From Ammoniphilus resinae (GTDB lineage Bacteria; Bacillota; Bacilli; Aneurinibacillales; RAOX-1), in the NCBI RefSeq assembly GCF_017873965.1, contig NZ_JAGGKT010000009.1, positions 62,001 through 126,000 on the forward strand: DNA of 64,000 nt. The letters run 5' to 3'. Shown in pieces: positions 55,814 through 63,599 of this stretch; positions within the stretch are counted from its first letter, which is position 1; each line of letters opens with the position of its first letter. Under the pieces are notes generated by a model that was not told the origin of the DNA, did not search any database, and saw only the letters and a list, made by a program, of their open reading frames with translations. Made by a program: the position numbers and the translations under genes.

Positions 55814-55914
55814 AAAATTTTTGAAACCATTAAAATGGTCGCCTTGGTGTACGCATCATAAATTTGAGAACTAAAAAATAATGGAGTGATGTTTTCACAG
55901 AAAGGGTGATTGTG

Positions 55915-56709
55915 ATGTCTATCCGTATTTTTACAAAAGATCAACAGGCATCGGGCCAGTTTGATGAAGGAAAATTGAAAGAACAAAAGCCCATTGGATT
56001 TCCCGGTGAAGGGTCAGCCGTAGATCGAGTAGGAACACTTTTTTATTGGGCTTGGTTTCAGGCAGAAGAAGATGCGCATCTCCCTCTTCATCCTCATCGA
56101 GGATTTGAGATTATTTCATATCTTTTAAAGGGAACCGTCCATCATCAAGATACACTCGGGAATGAAAGAACTATTCATACTGGTGGTTTACAAGTCATGC
56201 AAACCGGCAGTGGGGTACAACATTCCGAAAGATATGAAAAGGGAACATCCGGATTTCAAATTTGGTTTGAACCCTACATGGGAGAAGCCAACTACGCTAC
56301 ACCGACCTATGTGGATTATGAAAACCATGAATTACCAACGGAATCTGAGGATGGGATTTCAATTAAAACGATCCTTGGTGATCATTCACCTATTCATTTG
56401 GTGGCAGATACAAAAATGTGGGATGTTCAAATCCCGGGTGGAAGCACTTTCGATTGTGTGATTCCCACTGGTTATTCGATTGCAGGACTAGTTGTAGAAG
56501 GGCAGTCAAAATGGACTTTTGAAAATGAAACAAAATTGGTGGATTCGGAGTTTTTTGTGGTTTGTGATGCAGATGAACTTAGAACTTTAAAAGTTGAATC
56601 AGTAAGTAAAGAGGGGACTCGTGCAATCCTTATACAAGTTCCAAGTGTACTCCCGTATCCTTCATATAAACAGGTAAGAATTAGAGCTGAAGTAAAAAAA
56701 GATCAATAA
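55915..56709 (+). CDS. pirin family protein (second, longer type)
   Basis: 264 residues from MSIRIFTKDQQASGQFDEGK. The N-terminal cupin pattern is seen as LPLHPHRGFEIISYLLKGTV with HHQDTLGNERTIHTGGLQVM and GSGVQHSERYE; the second cupin is degenerate, as is usual. It is not a close copy of the first pirin but of another subfamily. A GTG start nine bases upstream lies in the ribosome-binding site. A terminator follows it. Confidence 0.82.
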   Translation: MSIRIFTKDQQASGQFDEGKLKEQKPIGFPGEGSAVDRVGTLFYWAWFQAEEDAHLPLHPHRGFEIISYLLKGTVHHQDTLGNERTIHTGGLQVMQTGSGVQHSERYEKGTSGFQIWFEPYMGEANYATPTYVDYENHELPTESEDGISIKTILGDHSPIHLVADTKMWDVQIPGGSTFDCVIPTGYSIAGLVVEGQSKWTFENETKLVDSEFFVVCDADELRTLKVESVSKEGTRAILIQVPSVLPYPSYKQVRIRAEVKKDQ

Positions 56710-56777
56710 GCTAAACGACAACCTGGAACAATTATAATAAGGATAATCCATTGGATTTATCAAGAATTAAATTCGGT

Positions 56778-56808
56778 ATGGCTGCTCAGTAATGGCAGCC
56801 ATCTTTTT
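56778..56808 (+). terminator. terminator after the pirin pair
   Basis: ATGGCTGC and GGCAGCCAT form a compact stem, followed by CTTTTTAT. Confidence 0.8.
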
Positions 56809-56824
56809 ATCAGGTGGTGAGAAT

Positions 56825-57919
56825 GTGGATTTACATACAGATGTTTGTATTGTCGGCGCCGGACCAGCAGGAGCATTATTAGGATTTATCTTAGCAAGCC
56901 GTGGTATTTCAACAATCCTTATTGAGCGATATGGAGGGGTTGAAAAGCAATTTAGGGGAGAACATTTAAATTCAGATGCCGTTCAAGTCCTAAAAAAATA
57001 TAAATTATTTGAGAAGATAAAAGAACGTGGAATTTTAGCAATGAAACGGGTGGAGTATTTTTATCAACACGGACGGATCAAAACGATTCCTCTTGACGAA
57101 GAAGAGGGGGATGTAAGTATTCATTTTCCACATGGAAATTTACTCCACGTCCTCATTGAGGAGTCAAAGAAATATGAAAACTATAAAATTCTAATGAATA
57201 CAAGGCTTACGGATTTGATTAAAAATGGGTATGGGAAATACATCGGTGTTAAAGCTAAAAGAGATGAGGAAGTAATAACCATTCATTGCCGTTGTGTAAT
57301 AGGGGCAGATGGACGATATTCAACCATTCGTAAGCTAGCAGATATCCCTACGGAAATCATCAAGCATGGGTATGATGTGTTATGGGCAAAAATACCTGCA
57401 CCTGTAGGTTGGGAGCCAACGATAAGATTAGCCCTGGTTCATCACAAACAGTTGGCGTTATTTACACAAACAGGTGGGTTTGTTCAGATTGGTTGGAATA
57501 TTGAGGAGGGTGCTTATTTTCATCTTGTCAAACAACCGTTTGAGCCATTCATCGAACAACTCCTGGATGCATTTCCGGAATTGATTGAAACGGTTCGGCA
57601 AAACATTCAATCTTGGAGGGATTTTGTAAACCTGCGTGTTCAAAGTTGCCGCTGTTCAACCTGGGTAAAGGAAGGATTGGTTATCTTGGGAGATGCGGCA
57701 CATACCATGAGTCCAACAGGGGCAATAGGCGTTAGCGCTGCGTTGAAAGATGCAGATACTCTTGGTGAAATTCTAAGTGAAGCTTGTTTGGATAATGATT
57801 TCAGCTACATGAGGCTAAAGGAATTTGAACATAGAAGAAGAGAGGAAATTGAAAAACTACAAGCAGAACAATTTGAAGAAGAAACTGCTTATGAAGGGAA
57901 TTTCCATGTGTTTTCTTAA
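56825..57919 (+). CDS. FAD-dependent monooxygenase/hydroxylase
   Basis: 364 residues from a GTG after GGTGGTGAG; an in-frame ATG further upstream lies inside the terminator hairpin. The Rossmann FAD motif is CIVGAGPAGALLGFILASRG, followed by IERYGG; the second FAD motif is VIGADGRYSTIRK and the third GDAAHTMSPTGAIGVSAALK. This is a class A aromatic hydroxylase of the PHBH/UbiH type. The substrate cannot be read. It is followed after 53 bp by a GTP cyclohydrolase II-like gene on the same strand, so the pair may act in one pathway. Confidence 0.8.
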   Translation: MDLHTDVCIVGAGPAGALLGFILASRGISTILIERYGGVEKQFRGEHLNSDAVQVLKKYKLFEKIKERGILAMKRVEYFYQHGRIKTIPLDEEEGDVSIHFPHGNLLHVLIEESKKYENYKILMNTRLTDLIKNGYGKYIGVKAKRDEEVITIHCRCVIGADGRYSTIRKLADIPTEIIKHGYDVLWAKIPAPVGWEPTIRLALVHHKQLALFTQTGGFVQIGWNIEEGAYFHLVKQPFEPFIEQLLDAFPELIETVRQNIQSWRDFVNLRVQSCRCSTWVKEGLVILGDAAHTMSPTGAIGVSAALKDADTLGEILSEACLDNDFSYMRLKEFEHRRREEIEKLQAEQFEEETAYEGNFHVFS

Positions 57920-57972
57920 CCAAAATAGGAAATTTTAAAATCAAACCATTATTTACAGGGGAAGGATCAACT

Positions 57973-58728
57973 ATGGCTACGAAAACGATTGACCCAAAGG
58001 TCATTTCAATACTTAATGAAAAAATCCAATTGATTAAAAGAGAGGAAGGAGCCATTTACCTTGTTGGACCGATTAAACTGCCCGTGAATTTATTTGGGGA
58101 AACGGTTATTTTTCAATGGTATTGTTGGCTAAATTGCGGAGAGGTGACGGAGGACCCGCAGAGAATTATCGATAAATTGTCAGCAGTTAATTTAGCTGAG
58201 ATGCAGCAATCGAGTGTTTTAGTCTATGGTGATTTCCAAAATGCTGATGAAGCATTGATTCGATTTCATTCCATCTGCCATACTGGGGACATCTTTGGAA
58301 GTAAACGATGCGATTGCGGGTACCAGTTAAAACAAGCTATGAAACATATCGTAGAGCATGGAAATGGCGCTTTGTTTTATCTAGCCAATCATGAGGGGAG
58401 AGGTATTGGGCTGTTTAGCAAAGCGATGGCATATGTTCTCCAAGAAAATGGCTACGATACCGTTGATGCAAACCTCGAACTTGGTTTTAAGGATGATGCA
58501 CGAAATTACAGTGACGCGATCGAGGTTCTAAAGAAGCTCCGAACGAAGCCTGTTACTTTAATTACCAACAATCCCAAGAAATTAGCGGCACTAAAAAATG
58601 CAGGAATGAATGTTGCAGGAAGGGAACAGCTTTGGGGCGATGTTTCAGAATTTAACGTGAACTATTTGAAAACGAAGGTTGAGCGTGCGGGTCATCTAAG
58701 GGAGGAGAGTTGTTGCCCGGATGACTAG
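57973..58728 (+). CDS. GTP cyclohydrolase II-like protein (RibA family variant)
   Basis: 251 residues. The zinc Cys residues are present in HSICHTGDIFGSKRCDCGYQ, and the catalytic region reads YLANHEGRGIGLFSKAMAYV, then GYDTVDANLELGFKDDARNY. Canonical RibA has RQEGRG and an Arg before the catalytic Tyr; here these are NHEGRG and Met-Ala. The core E-G-R-G, the Tyr and the D-D-x-R-x-Y are kept. It could open the GTP imidazole ring for a product other than riboflavin, or be a stand-alone riboflavin enzyme. It lies outside any rib operon and has no RibB half. The RBS is GGGGAAGGA. Confidence 0.75.
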   Translation: MATKTIDPKVISILNEKIQLIKREEGAIYLVGPIKLPVNLFGETVIFQWYCWLNCGEVTEDPQRIIDKLSAVNLAEMQQSSVLVYGDFQNADEALIRFHSICHTGDIFGSKRCDCGYQLKQAMKHIVEHGNGALFYLANHEGRGIGLFSKAMAYVLQENGYDTVDANLELGFKDDARNYSDAIEVLKKLRTKPVTLITNNPKKLAALKNAGMNVAGREQLWGDVSEFNVNYLKTKVERAGHLREESCCPDD

Positions 58729-58781
58729 ACTTAAATGGTAAATAAAGCTTGCCGTTCAAAATGCTGCTGCTATAAAAGGGC

Positions 58782-58836
58782 AAACCAAATCATTAAAGGT
58801 GGCTATATTCTGCCCCCACCTTTAATGATTTGGTTT
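58782..58836. repeat. perfect 21-bp inverted repeat
   Basis: The arms at 58782-58802 and 58816-58836 are exact inverted copies around a 13-bp loop. The right arm is the coding end of the convergent HAD-type gene, so the left arm looks like a duplicate of it. It can act as a terminator for one or both genes. Confidence 0.8.
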
Positions 58837-59378
58837 AATTCCAACCACGAGGTAATGCGTGGAATCTTAAGATGACGATTATAAGAAGTATCCTTAGCGA
58901 ATACTTGCAATTTAAGATTAGATAATGTTTCTAAGACAGCAGGTTTATCATCAAAGTAATAATCCAATCCTAACTTTTCGATAACATGAACCTTTTCTGT
59001 ATCGTCCATCCCGTAATAGAAGTGATCTTCTTGAATAGGAAAGTCATTTCCCTTTAACCATTTCATAGTCCGTTCTCCATGTTCCTTCACTCTAGCTGTA
59101 ATATAATAAATTTCGTGACCTTGCCTGTCTAATTCTTGCAAAGTTTCTACGGCATGAGGGAATGGAGGGCAAGAAGAATAATAAATTTCTTCAAGAAGGC
59201 TATTCCACAATTTATTTCCTTCCTCTTTGGATAAACCAAATGCCTCATGGATCTCCAGTGTTTTTAATTCATTAAAAACATCTAATGATACATCTTGTTT
59301 TAACTTCTTATTATAAAGATGAAAAGCATATTCCCTTAAATTAATGAGTGTATCATCGATATCAAAACCAAATTTCAT
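58803..59378 (-). CDS. HAD family 5'(3')-nucleotidase-like protein
   Basis: 191 residues. The HAD nucleophile motif is FDIDDTLINL at residues 5-14, motif II is YYITAR (Thr-Ala-Arg), and the late motif is YYFDDKPAVLE. The helical cap between the first two motifs is long. It resembles NT5C-type deoxynucleotidases and B. subtilis YqfW. Substrate not established. Its coding end is part of a perfect inverted repeat with flanking DNA. It is convergent with the GTP cyclohydrolase-like gene. Confidence 0.75.
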   Translation of the reverse strand: MKFGFDIDDTLINLREYAFHLYNKKLKQDVSLDVFNELKTLEIHEAFGLSKEEGNKLWNSLLEEIYYSSCPPFPHAVETLQELDRQGHEIYYITARVKEHGERTMKWLKGNDFPIQEDHFYYGMDDTEKVHVIEKLGLDYYFDDKPAVLETLSNLKLQVFAKDTSYNRHLKIPRITSWLELNQIIKGGGRI

Positions 59379-59441
59379 ATGTCAGCTCCAATCTTTTTTG
59401 CATGTGATGATTCTATTATAGATAGATTTTCCATTTAAAAC

Positions 59442-59573
59442 TATATAGATACTTTAGAACAGGCGGATTTTGGAGTTCAAAATCTTGTTCAAATCATTTC
59501 AGAAATTGGAATTACCACGCAAAAGATCGTTTATTCTGCTGAGTATTTAAGTAAAGCCGCACATCTAGCATAA
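59442..59573 (+). pseudogene. possible remnant of a chemotaxis-type signalling protein
   Basis: A 43-codon frame (no start codon, ends in TAA) reads LEQADFGVQNLVQIISEIGI and TTQKIVYSAEYLSKAAHLA. The heptad pattern is like the region near the HAMP/signalling part of methyl-accepting proteins. It has no ribosome-binding site and may be chance. The rest of 59379-59685 shows nothing else. Confidence 0.2.
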
Positions 59574-59685
59574 GCATGGAATTTATACTTTTTTTAGATT
59601 TGGTTTAGATTCTATTTATATAGACCCTCTATCATAAATAAGGAAGGCGGTTTGTCAAAATACATGACGAAAGAGGGTCTTATAA

Positions 59686-59901
59686 ATGTGGGGTTGTGGA
59701 GGATTTTTTCCTTTCGGGATATTTTTCATTTTCCTATTTGGTTTCTTGATTTTTAAAGTTTTTTTCTTTTCTCGATACGGGGGATGGCAGCATAGTCGAT
59801 TCGATACCAAGGCCATGCTCCAACAGCGACTGATTAACGGTGAAATTGATGAAGCCGAGTACGAACGGCTTAAGGGGATTTTGAATAGAAAAGGGTGGTA
59901 G
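59686..59901 (+). CDS. small SHOCT-domain membrane protein
   Basis: 71 residues. One membrane helix (FFPFGIFFIFLFGFLIFKVF) is followed by a C-terminal SHOCT module (MLQQRLINGEIDEAEYERLK), a short motif found at protein ends in many bacteria. Function unknown; SHOCT proteins may oligomerise. It is monocistronic and a terminator follows. Confidence 0.75.
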   Translation: MWGCGGFFPFGIFFIFLFGFLIFKVFFFSRYGGWQHSRFDTKAMLQQRLINGEIDEAEYERLKGILNRKGW

Positions 59902-59912
59902 TTTCAAATCAA

Positions 59913-59948
59913 GTAGGCGTGTGAGTCATTCATGCGCCTTTTTTGTGG
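59913..59948 (+). terminator. terminator after the SHOCT gene
   Basis: AGGCG and CGCCT pair across a ~16-nt loop with inner GTGAGTCATTCATGC matches, followed by TTTTTTG. Confidence 0.6.
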
Positions 59949-60024
59949 TCTTTCGCTATTTGTAGTCAATTAGTCCCTCTTTCATCGCTTCATTTACTCC
60001 AAATTACACTTGACGAATATAAAA

Positions 60025-60053
60025 TTTACAATCCCTTCATATTTCCTTAACAT
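60025..60053 (+). promoter_or_regulatory. candidate promoter of the EAL/GGDEF pair
   Basis: TTTACA, a 17-bp spacer and TAACAT, 50 bp upstream of the EAL gene. Confidence 0.35.
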
Positions 60054-60103
60054 CCCTTTTATACACTAACAATAGCGAATTTTAATCAAATAAGGAGTCC
60101 GAA

Positions 60104-60961
60104 ATGGATCATAGTACCGAGATGATAAACAATACTGATACTTTTTCCTATATAACATTTTTGTTAAAGAAACGAATAAGCGAGGTAGATGAGATCCTGA
60201 GGTATCGGGAGCTTAAAAAAATAATGCAAAGAAATACATTAACGACCTTTTTTCAACCTATACTTGATTTGCGAACCGATGAAATTGTAGGGTATGAAGC
60301 CTTAAATCGGCCTCCATTCTCCAAGCATTTCCCCTCCACAGAGAAATTTTATGACTATATCGGCACGACGAACCAGGTTTTTTTATTTGAGTTGTTTTGC
60401 AGAAATGCTTCGTTGAAAAAATACGCTTCTAATTTAAAAGAAGTACCATGTGAAAAAGAAAAACTATTATTTATTAATATTCATCCGGATGTTTTAATTG
60501 ATTCTAATTACAGGCCAGGGGAAACGATTCAGTTATTACAGGAATTTGATTTGAAGCCATACCAAATTGTTTTCGAATTAACAGAGAGGAAAGCTGTCAC
60601 TGACTTTACCATGTTTGAAAAAGTACTGAATAACTATCGTTCCCAAGGTTTTCGACTGGCAATTGATGACGCTGGGTCAGGTTATAACAGTTTAAAAACA
60701 CTTGTTCATTTACAACCAGAATTTATAAAATTGGATCGGTCGCTAATTCATAACATTGTCCAAAATGAGGCACAGCAAAAAATGGTGAATTTACTGCTTA
60801 ACTTTGCCAAACAATCGAATACGTCTGTTATTGCAGAAGGAATTGAACAAAAAAAGGATTTATCTTTTCTAAAAAAAGAAGGTGTTGATTTAGGGCAAGG
60901 ATATGCGCTTGGCAGACCACATCAAAATATCCTTGCTTTTAAGCAAGGACAACTTTCGTAA
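60104..60961 (+). CDS. EAL-domain c-di-GMP phosphodiesterase
   Basis: 285 residues; the EAL domain fills ~45-280. The signature appears as GYEALNRP, followed by LFINIHPDVL (metal Asn), VFELTERKAV, LAIDDAGSGYNSLKTLVHL and FIKLDRSLI, then VIAEGIEQ and GQGYALGRP. All residues expected for Mg-dependent hydrolysis of c-di-GMP to pGpG are present, so it is probably active. A CBS-GGDEF gene follows 12 bp downstream, so synthesis and degradation of c-di-GMP are encoded together. Confidence 0.9.
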   Translation: MDHSTEMINNTDTFSYITFLLKKRISEVDEILRYRELKKIMQRNTLTTFFQPILDLRTDEIVGYEALNRPPFSKHFPSTEKFYDYIGTTNQVFLFELFCRNASLKKYASNLKEVPCEKEKLLFINIHPDVLIDSNYRPGETIQLLQEFDLKPYQIVFELTERKAVTDFTMFEKVLNNYRSQGFRLAIDDAGSGYNSLKTLVHLQPEFIKLDRSLIHNIVQNEAQQKMVNLLLNFAKQSNTSVIAEGIEQKKDLSFLKKEGVDLGQGYALGRPHQNILAFKQGQLS

Positions 60962-60973
60962 GGAGATCTTCAT

Positions 60974-61924
60974 ATGGTTGGGTTAATAGGAGAATTAGTT
61001 GAAATTGGTCCGACTGTCCATGCCCATGATTCCAATCAGCAAATTAGACAAATATTCGAAACAAACATCAAGTGTTCAGGTATTGTGGTTGTGGAAAATG
61101 ATGTCCCAATAGGGCTCGTGACCAGAACTCAATTTTATCAAAAGTTAGGGTCTTTGTACGGATATAATTTATATATTGGGAGATCAATTGAATTATTGAT
61201 GAACAAAAATATCCTTGTTGTTGATTACACGACTTCTATTATTGAAGTGAGTAGAATGGCCATGAAGAGGAACGAAGAAGAACTGTATGATTACGTAATT
61301 ATCACGAAATATGGATTATATGCGGGGGTTGTAAGCATTAGTCGGTTATTGATGAAATTCGCTGAACTTCAATCCCAAATTGCCAGATATTTAAACCCAT
61401 TAACCTTTTTACCTGGCAATCTTTTAATAGAAGAACAATTGAAAGAAGTCGTCTCCAAAGAAAAATTCAGTGCCCTATATATCGATTTAGATTATTTTAA
61501 AACATACAATGATCTTTATGGGTTTGCAAAAGGGGATCAGGTGATCAAAAATACTGCTTTTTTGCTGCAAGATTCAATAAGGGAAGCTGGTGGTTTCTTG
61601 GGGCACATTGGCGGGGATGATTTTTTGGCTATTCTTTACCATCATGATTATCACGAGTGCTGTGCTAAGATTATTCATGAGTTTGATCGAATGCTGCCGT
61701 CCATTTACTCCGGAAAACACCTTTTGCAAAAGTTTGTGTATGCCGAAGACCGATTAGGGGTAAAACAGCGAATTCCCCTACTTTCCATATCCATTGCGGT
61801 CGTCACAAACCAAGACCGAACATATTCGGATGCAGAAGAGATTGTCCTTTATGCTACAGCAACGAAAAAGAAATGTAAGCTCATGATAGGGAGCTGTTAC
61901 GTAGATTCGGTTTGCAATCTTTGA
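60974..61924 (+). CDS. CBS-GGDEF diguanylate cyclase
   Basis: 316 residues. A CBS-pair-like sensor occupies ~10-130 (CSGIVVVENDVPIGLVTRTQ), followed by a GGDEF domain at ~165-310 with FSALYIDLDYFKTYNDLYGF and the active-site motif as HIGGDDFLAI. GGDDF is compatible with cyclase activity. The inhibitory I-site RxxD is replaced by EAGG, so product inhibition through it is unlikely. The gene has its own AAGGAGAT ribosome-binding site, so the split from the EAL gene is real rather than a frameshift. Confidence 0.88.
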   Translation: MVGLIGELVEIGPTVHAHDSNQQIRQIFETNIKCSGIVVVENDVPIGLVTRTQFYQKLGSLYGYNLYIGRSIELLMNKNILVVDYTTSIIEVSRMAMKRNEEELYDYVIITKYGLYAGVVSISRLLMKFAELQSQIARYLNPLTFLPGNLLIEEQLKEVVSKEKFSALYIDLDYFKTYNDLYGFAKGDQVIKNTAFLLQDSIREAGGFLGHIGGDDFLAILYHHDYHECCAKIIHEFDRMLPSIYSGKHLLQKFVYAEDRLGVKQRIPLLSISIAVVTNQDRTYSDAEEIVLYATATKKKCKLMIGSCYVDSVCNL

Positions 61925-61952
61925 GCAAACCTTTCGTTTAACTTTACACGAA

Positions 61953-61984
61953 AAGCATAGAGAATGTGCAGATTCTCTATGCTT
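61953..61984 (-). terminator. hairpin between the c-di-GMP pair and the convergent operon
   Basis: AAGCATAGAGAAT and ATTCTCTATGCTT form a perfect 13-bp stem around a 6-nt loop. A TTTTC run follows only on the minus strand, so it suits the minus-strand operon, but it can also stop plus-strand transcripts. Confidence 0.7.
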
Positions 61985-61998
61985 AGAGGTAAGCTTTC

Positions 61999-62091
61999 TT
62001 AATCTTCAAGCTCAAATGTGTTACTAAACCGAACCGTTCCTGCTTCATCGATGATTTCAACGGTGGCCTGTTTGCCAGCAGGATCTTTCAT
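61999..62091 (-). CDS. possible micro-gene (30 residues)
   Basis: The frame begins with ATG after GGAGG (12 bp spacing) and encodes MKDPAGKQATVEIIDEAGTV with a further ten residues ending FELED. It lies directly after the HTH gene. It may be a true micro-peptide or the relic of a longer gene; I do not recognise it. Confidence 0.35.
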   Translation of the reverse strand: MKDPAGKQATVEIIDEAGTVRFSNTFELED

Positions 62092-62121
62092 TTATTAAAC
62101 AGAATCCTCCACTATAATTAG

Positions 62122-62337
62122 CTACCCAGCTAACCATTTACCTCTCCCTGTGTTCACAACCAGGTTATTGTATTCTAAAATCCTCAGATCCCTTACGATC
62201 GTTTTCGTAGAATAACCAAACTCATCAGCAAGTTCATGGGTATTTACTTCAGATTTTTTCCGCTTCATATAATAATAGATTGATTTTACACGGATTAGCT
62301 TGTGCTCATAATTATTCAACTGATTAACCCCCATCAT
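62122..62337 (-). CDS. DeoR-type helix-turn-helix protein, HTH domain only
   Basis: 71 residues. It consists of one winged helix-turn-helix of the DeoR type (KSEVNTHELADEFGYSTKTI, VRDLRILEYNNLVVNTGRGK) and lacks an effector domain. It starts 3 bp after the stop of the upstream glycosyltransferase gene, so the two are co-transcribed. It may be a compact DNA-binding regulator of this operon. Two ATGs and a TTG lie close together; the ATG after the TTG is used. Confidence 0.7.
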   Translation of the reverse strand: MMGVNQLNNYEHKLIRVKSIYYYMKRKKSEVNTHELADEFGYSTKTIVRDLRILEYNNLVVNTGRGKWLAG

Positions 62338-62340
62338 CAA

Positions 62341-63435
62341 TTAAGTCCCTACTTTCCTTTCTGAAGCAAGTGCTTCACAAATAAAGGAGAGCCGGTTTGA
62401 TTCAATGGAACGCTTATAACGCTTCATATTGATCAAGGTGTGTGAATGCAGGTTGGGTTGGCATAATATGCGATGAACAGTTGATAAAATATCGGTGGTT
62501 GTCGTAGTTACAGCCAAACCATGTCGTAATAGGAAAGAACAATTTTCTTCTTCTTGACCCGGGAGACCTGGGATCAAAACGATGGGTAACTCTTTATGGA
62601 TGGCTTCCGAGCAGGTGATCCCTCCTGCTTTTGAGATCAGAAGATCAGAAGCATCCATAAGCGTTGTTATATTATCCACGTAACCATAAACCTTGATATG
62701 GTTAAAATGTTCAAACCGACTTTTCAAATGATGGTATAGGGATTGATTATGTCCAGTGACAAAAATCCATTGTGTATCCTGGTCTTTTTGAATAGGGGCG
62801 ATCCATTCCATATTGTTGCAAATTCCTTCACTTCCCCCCATCCATAAGACAACAGGTTTTTGTTCGTTTAATTGAAGTAGTTTTTTTGCTATAGCTTTTG
62901 GTTGTTTCATTTTAAAGTCAGGTGCAACGGGTATTCCTGTTGGTAGAACCAATCTCTTTGTACTCTGTAACCAATCCGGTTTTTCTTCACTTGGAATACA
63001 GAGGACGTCCCATTGACCTAAAGACCAGCTTGAATGGACATGGAAATCAGTAACGATCCCTATCAGAGGGATATGAACATTGTATTTTCTCAAAGAGCTT
63101 ATGGCTAATGCCGGAAAGGGGTGTGTTGTGATGATAAGATCTGGCTTTGTTTGGAAAAGAAGAGTCGCTAATTTGGAGCCATATTTCTTGCGATAGATAT
63201 AAGAAATAAATGCTGCTTCTGTAGGCTGGCCTGAATAGATTTTTCTCCACAGCCAAGGGGCCATTTGTACGGTTTTCAAGTAACCTTTGGATATATGTTT
63301 CGCAAGAATAGGATCTAAATAAGAAGCCAATTCAACAACACGGCAATTCCAACTAGGAAACAGAGCGGCTGTAGCTTCGGCAGCTTTTGTATGTCCGCCT
63401 CCAAAAGGCTCTGAGAGAAGTAATAAATTTCTCAT
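62341..63435 (-). CDS. UgtP/MurG-type glycosyltransferase (MGDG synthase-like)
   Basis: 364 residues from MRNLLLLSEPFGGGHTKAAEA, after GGGGGTG; a longer open frame extends upstream. The N-terminal half has the glycolipid synthase pattern with a His (GGGHTKAAEAT), DLIITTHPFPALAISSL and GIVTDFHVHSSW, and the C-terminal half the UDP-sugar binding part SKAGGITCSEAIHKELPIVL and PGLPGQEEENCSFLL. It resembles processive diacylglycerol glycosyltransferases and MurG. Likely membrane-surface glycolipid synthesis; the acceptor is unknown. A PAP2 phosphatase gene is divergent, which fits lipid metabolism. Confidence 0.75.
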   Translation of the reverse strand: MRNLLLLSEPFGGGHTKAAEATAALFPSWNCRVVELASYLDPILAKHISKGYLKTVQMAPWLWRKIYSGQPTEAAFISYIYRKKYGSKLATLLFQTKPDLIITTHPFPALAISSLRKYNVHIPLIGIVTDFHVHSSWSLGQWDVLCIPSEEKPDWLQSTKRLVLPTGIPVAPDFKMKQPKAIAKKLLQLNEQKPVVLWMGGSEGICNNMEWIAPIQKDQDTQWIFVTGHNQSLYHHLKSRFEHFNHIKVYGYVDNITTLMDASDLLISKAGGITCSEAIHKELPIVLIPGLPGQEEENCSFLLRHGLAVTTTTTDILSTVHRILCQPNLHSHTLINMKRYKRSIESNRLSFICEALASERKVGT

Positions 63436-63599
63436 CGTACACACCCCCATGAAGCTTTTTAATTTATGCGTACTCCAATGATACCGAATAATTATAAATT
63501 CTAAGTTAAGATAGCGTGAAGAATTCTCTTTATCTTTCACCTTAGCTTAAAAGTAACTTAACTTTATTAGTGTAAAATCATCATAAAGGAGGGGGGGAA

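Noticed and set aside
56710-56830. An FMN riboswitch before the monooxygenase / GTP cyclohydrolase pair.
   Set aside because: The stretch is only a terminator and an RBS; the conserved RFN elements are absent.
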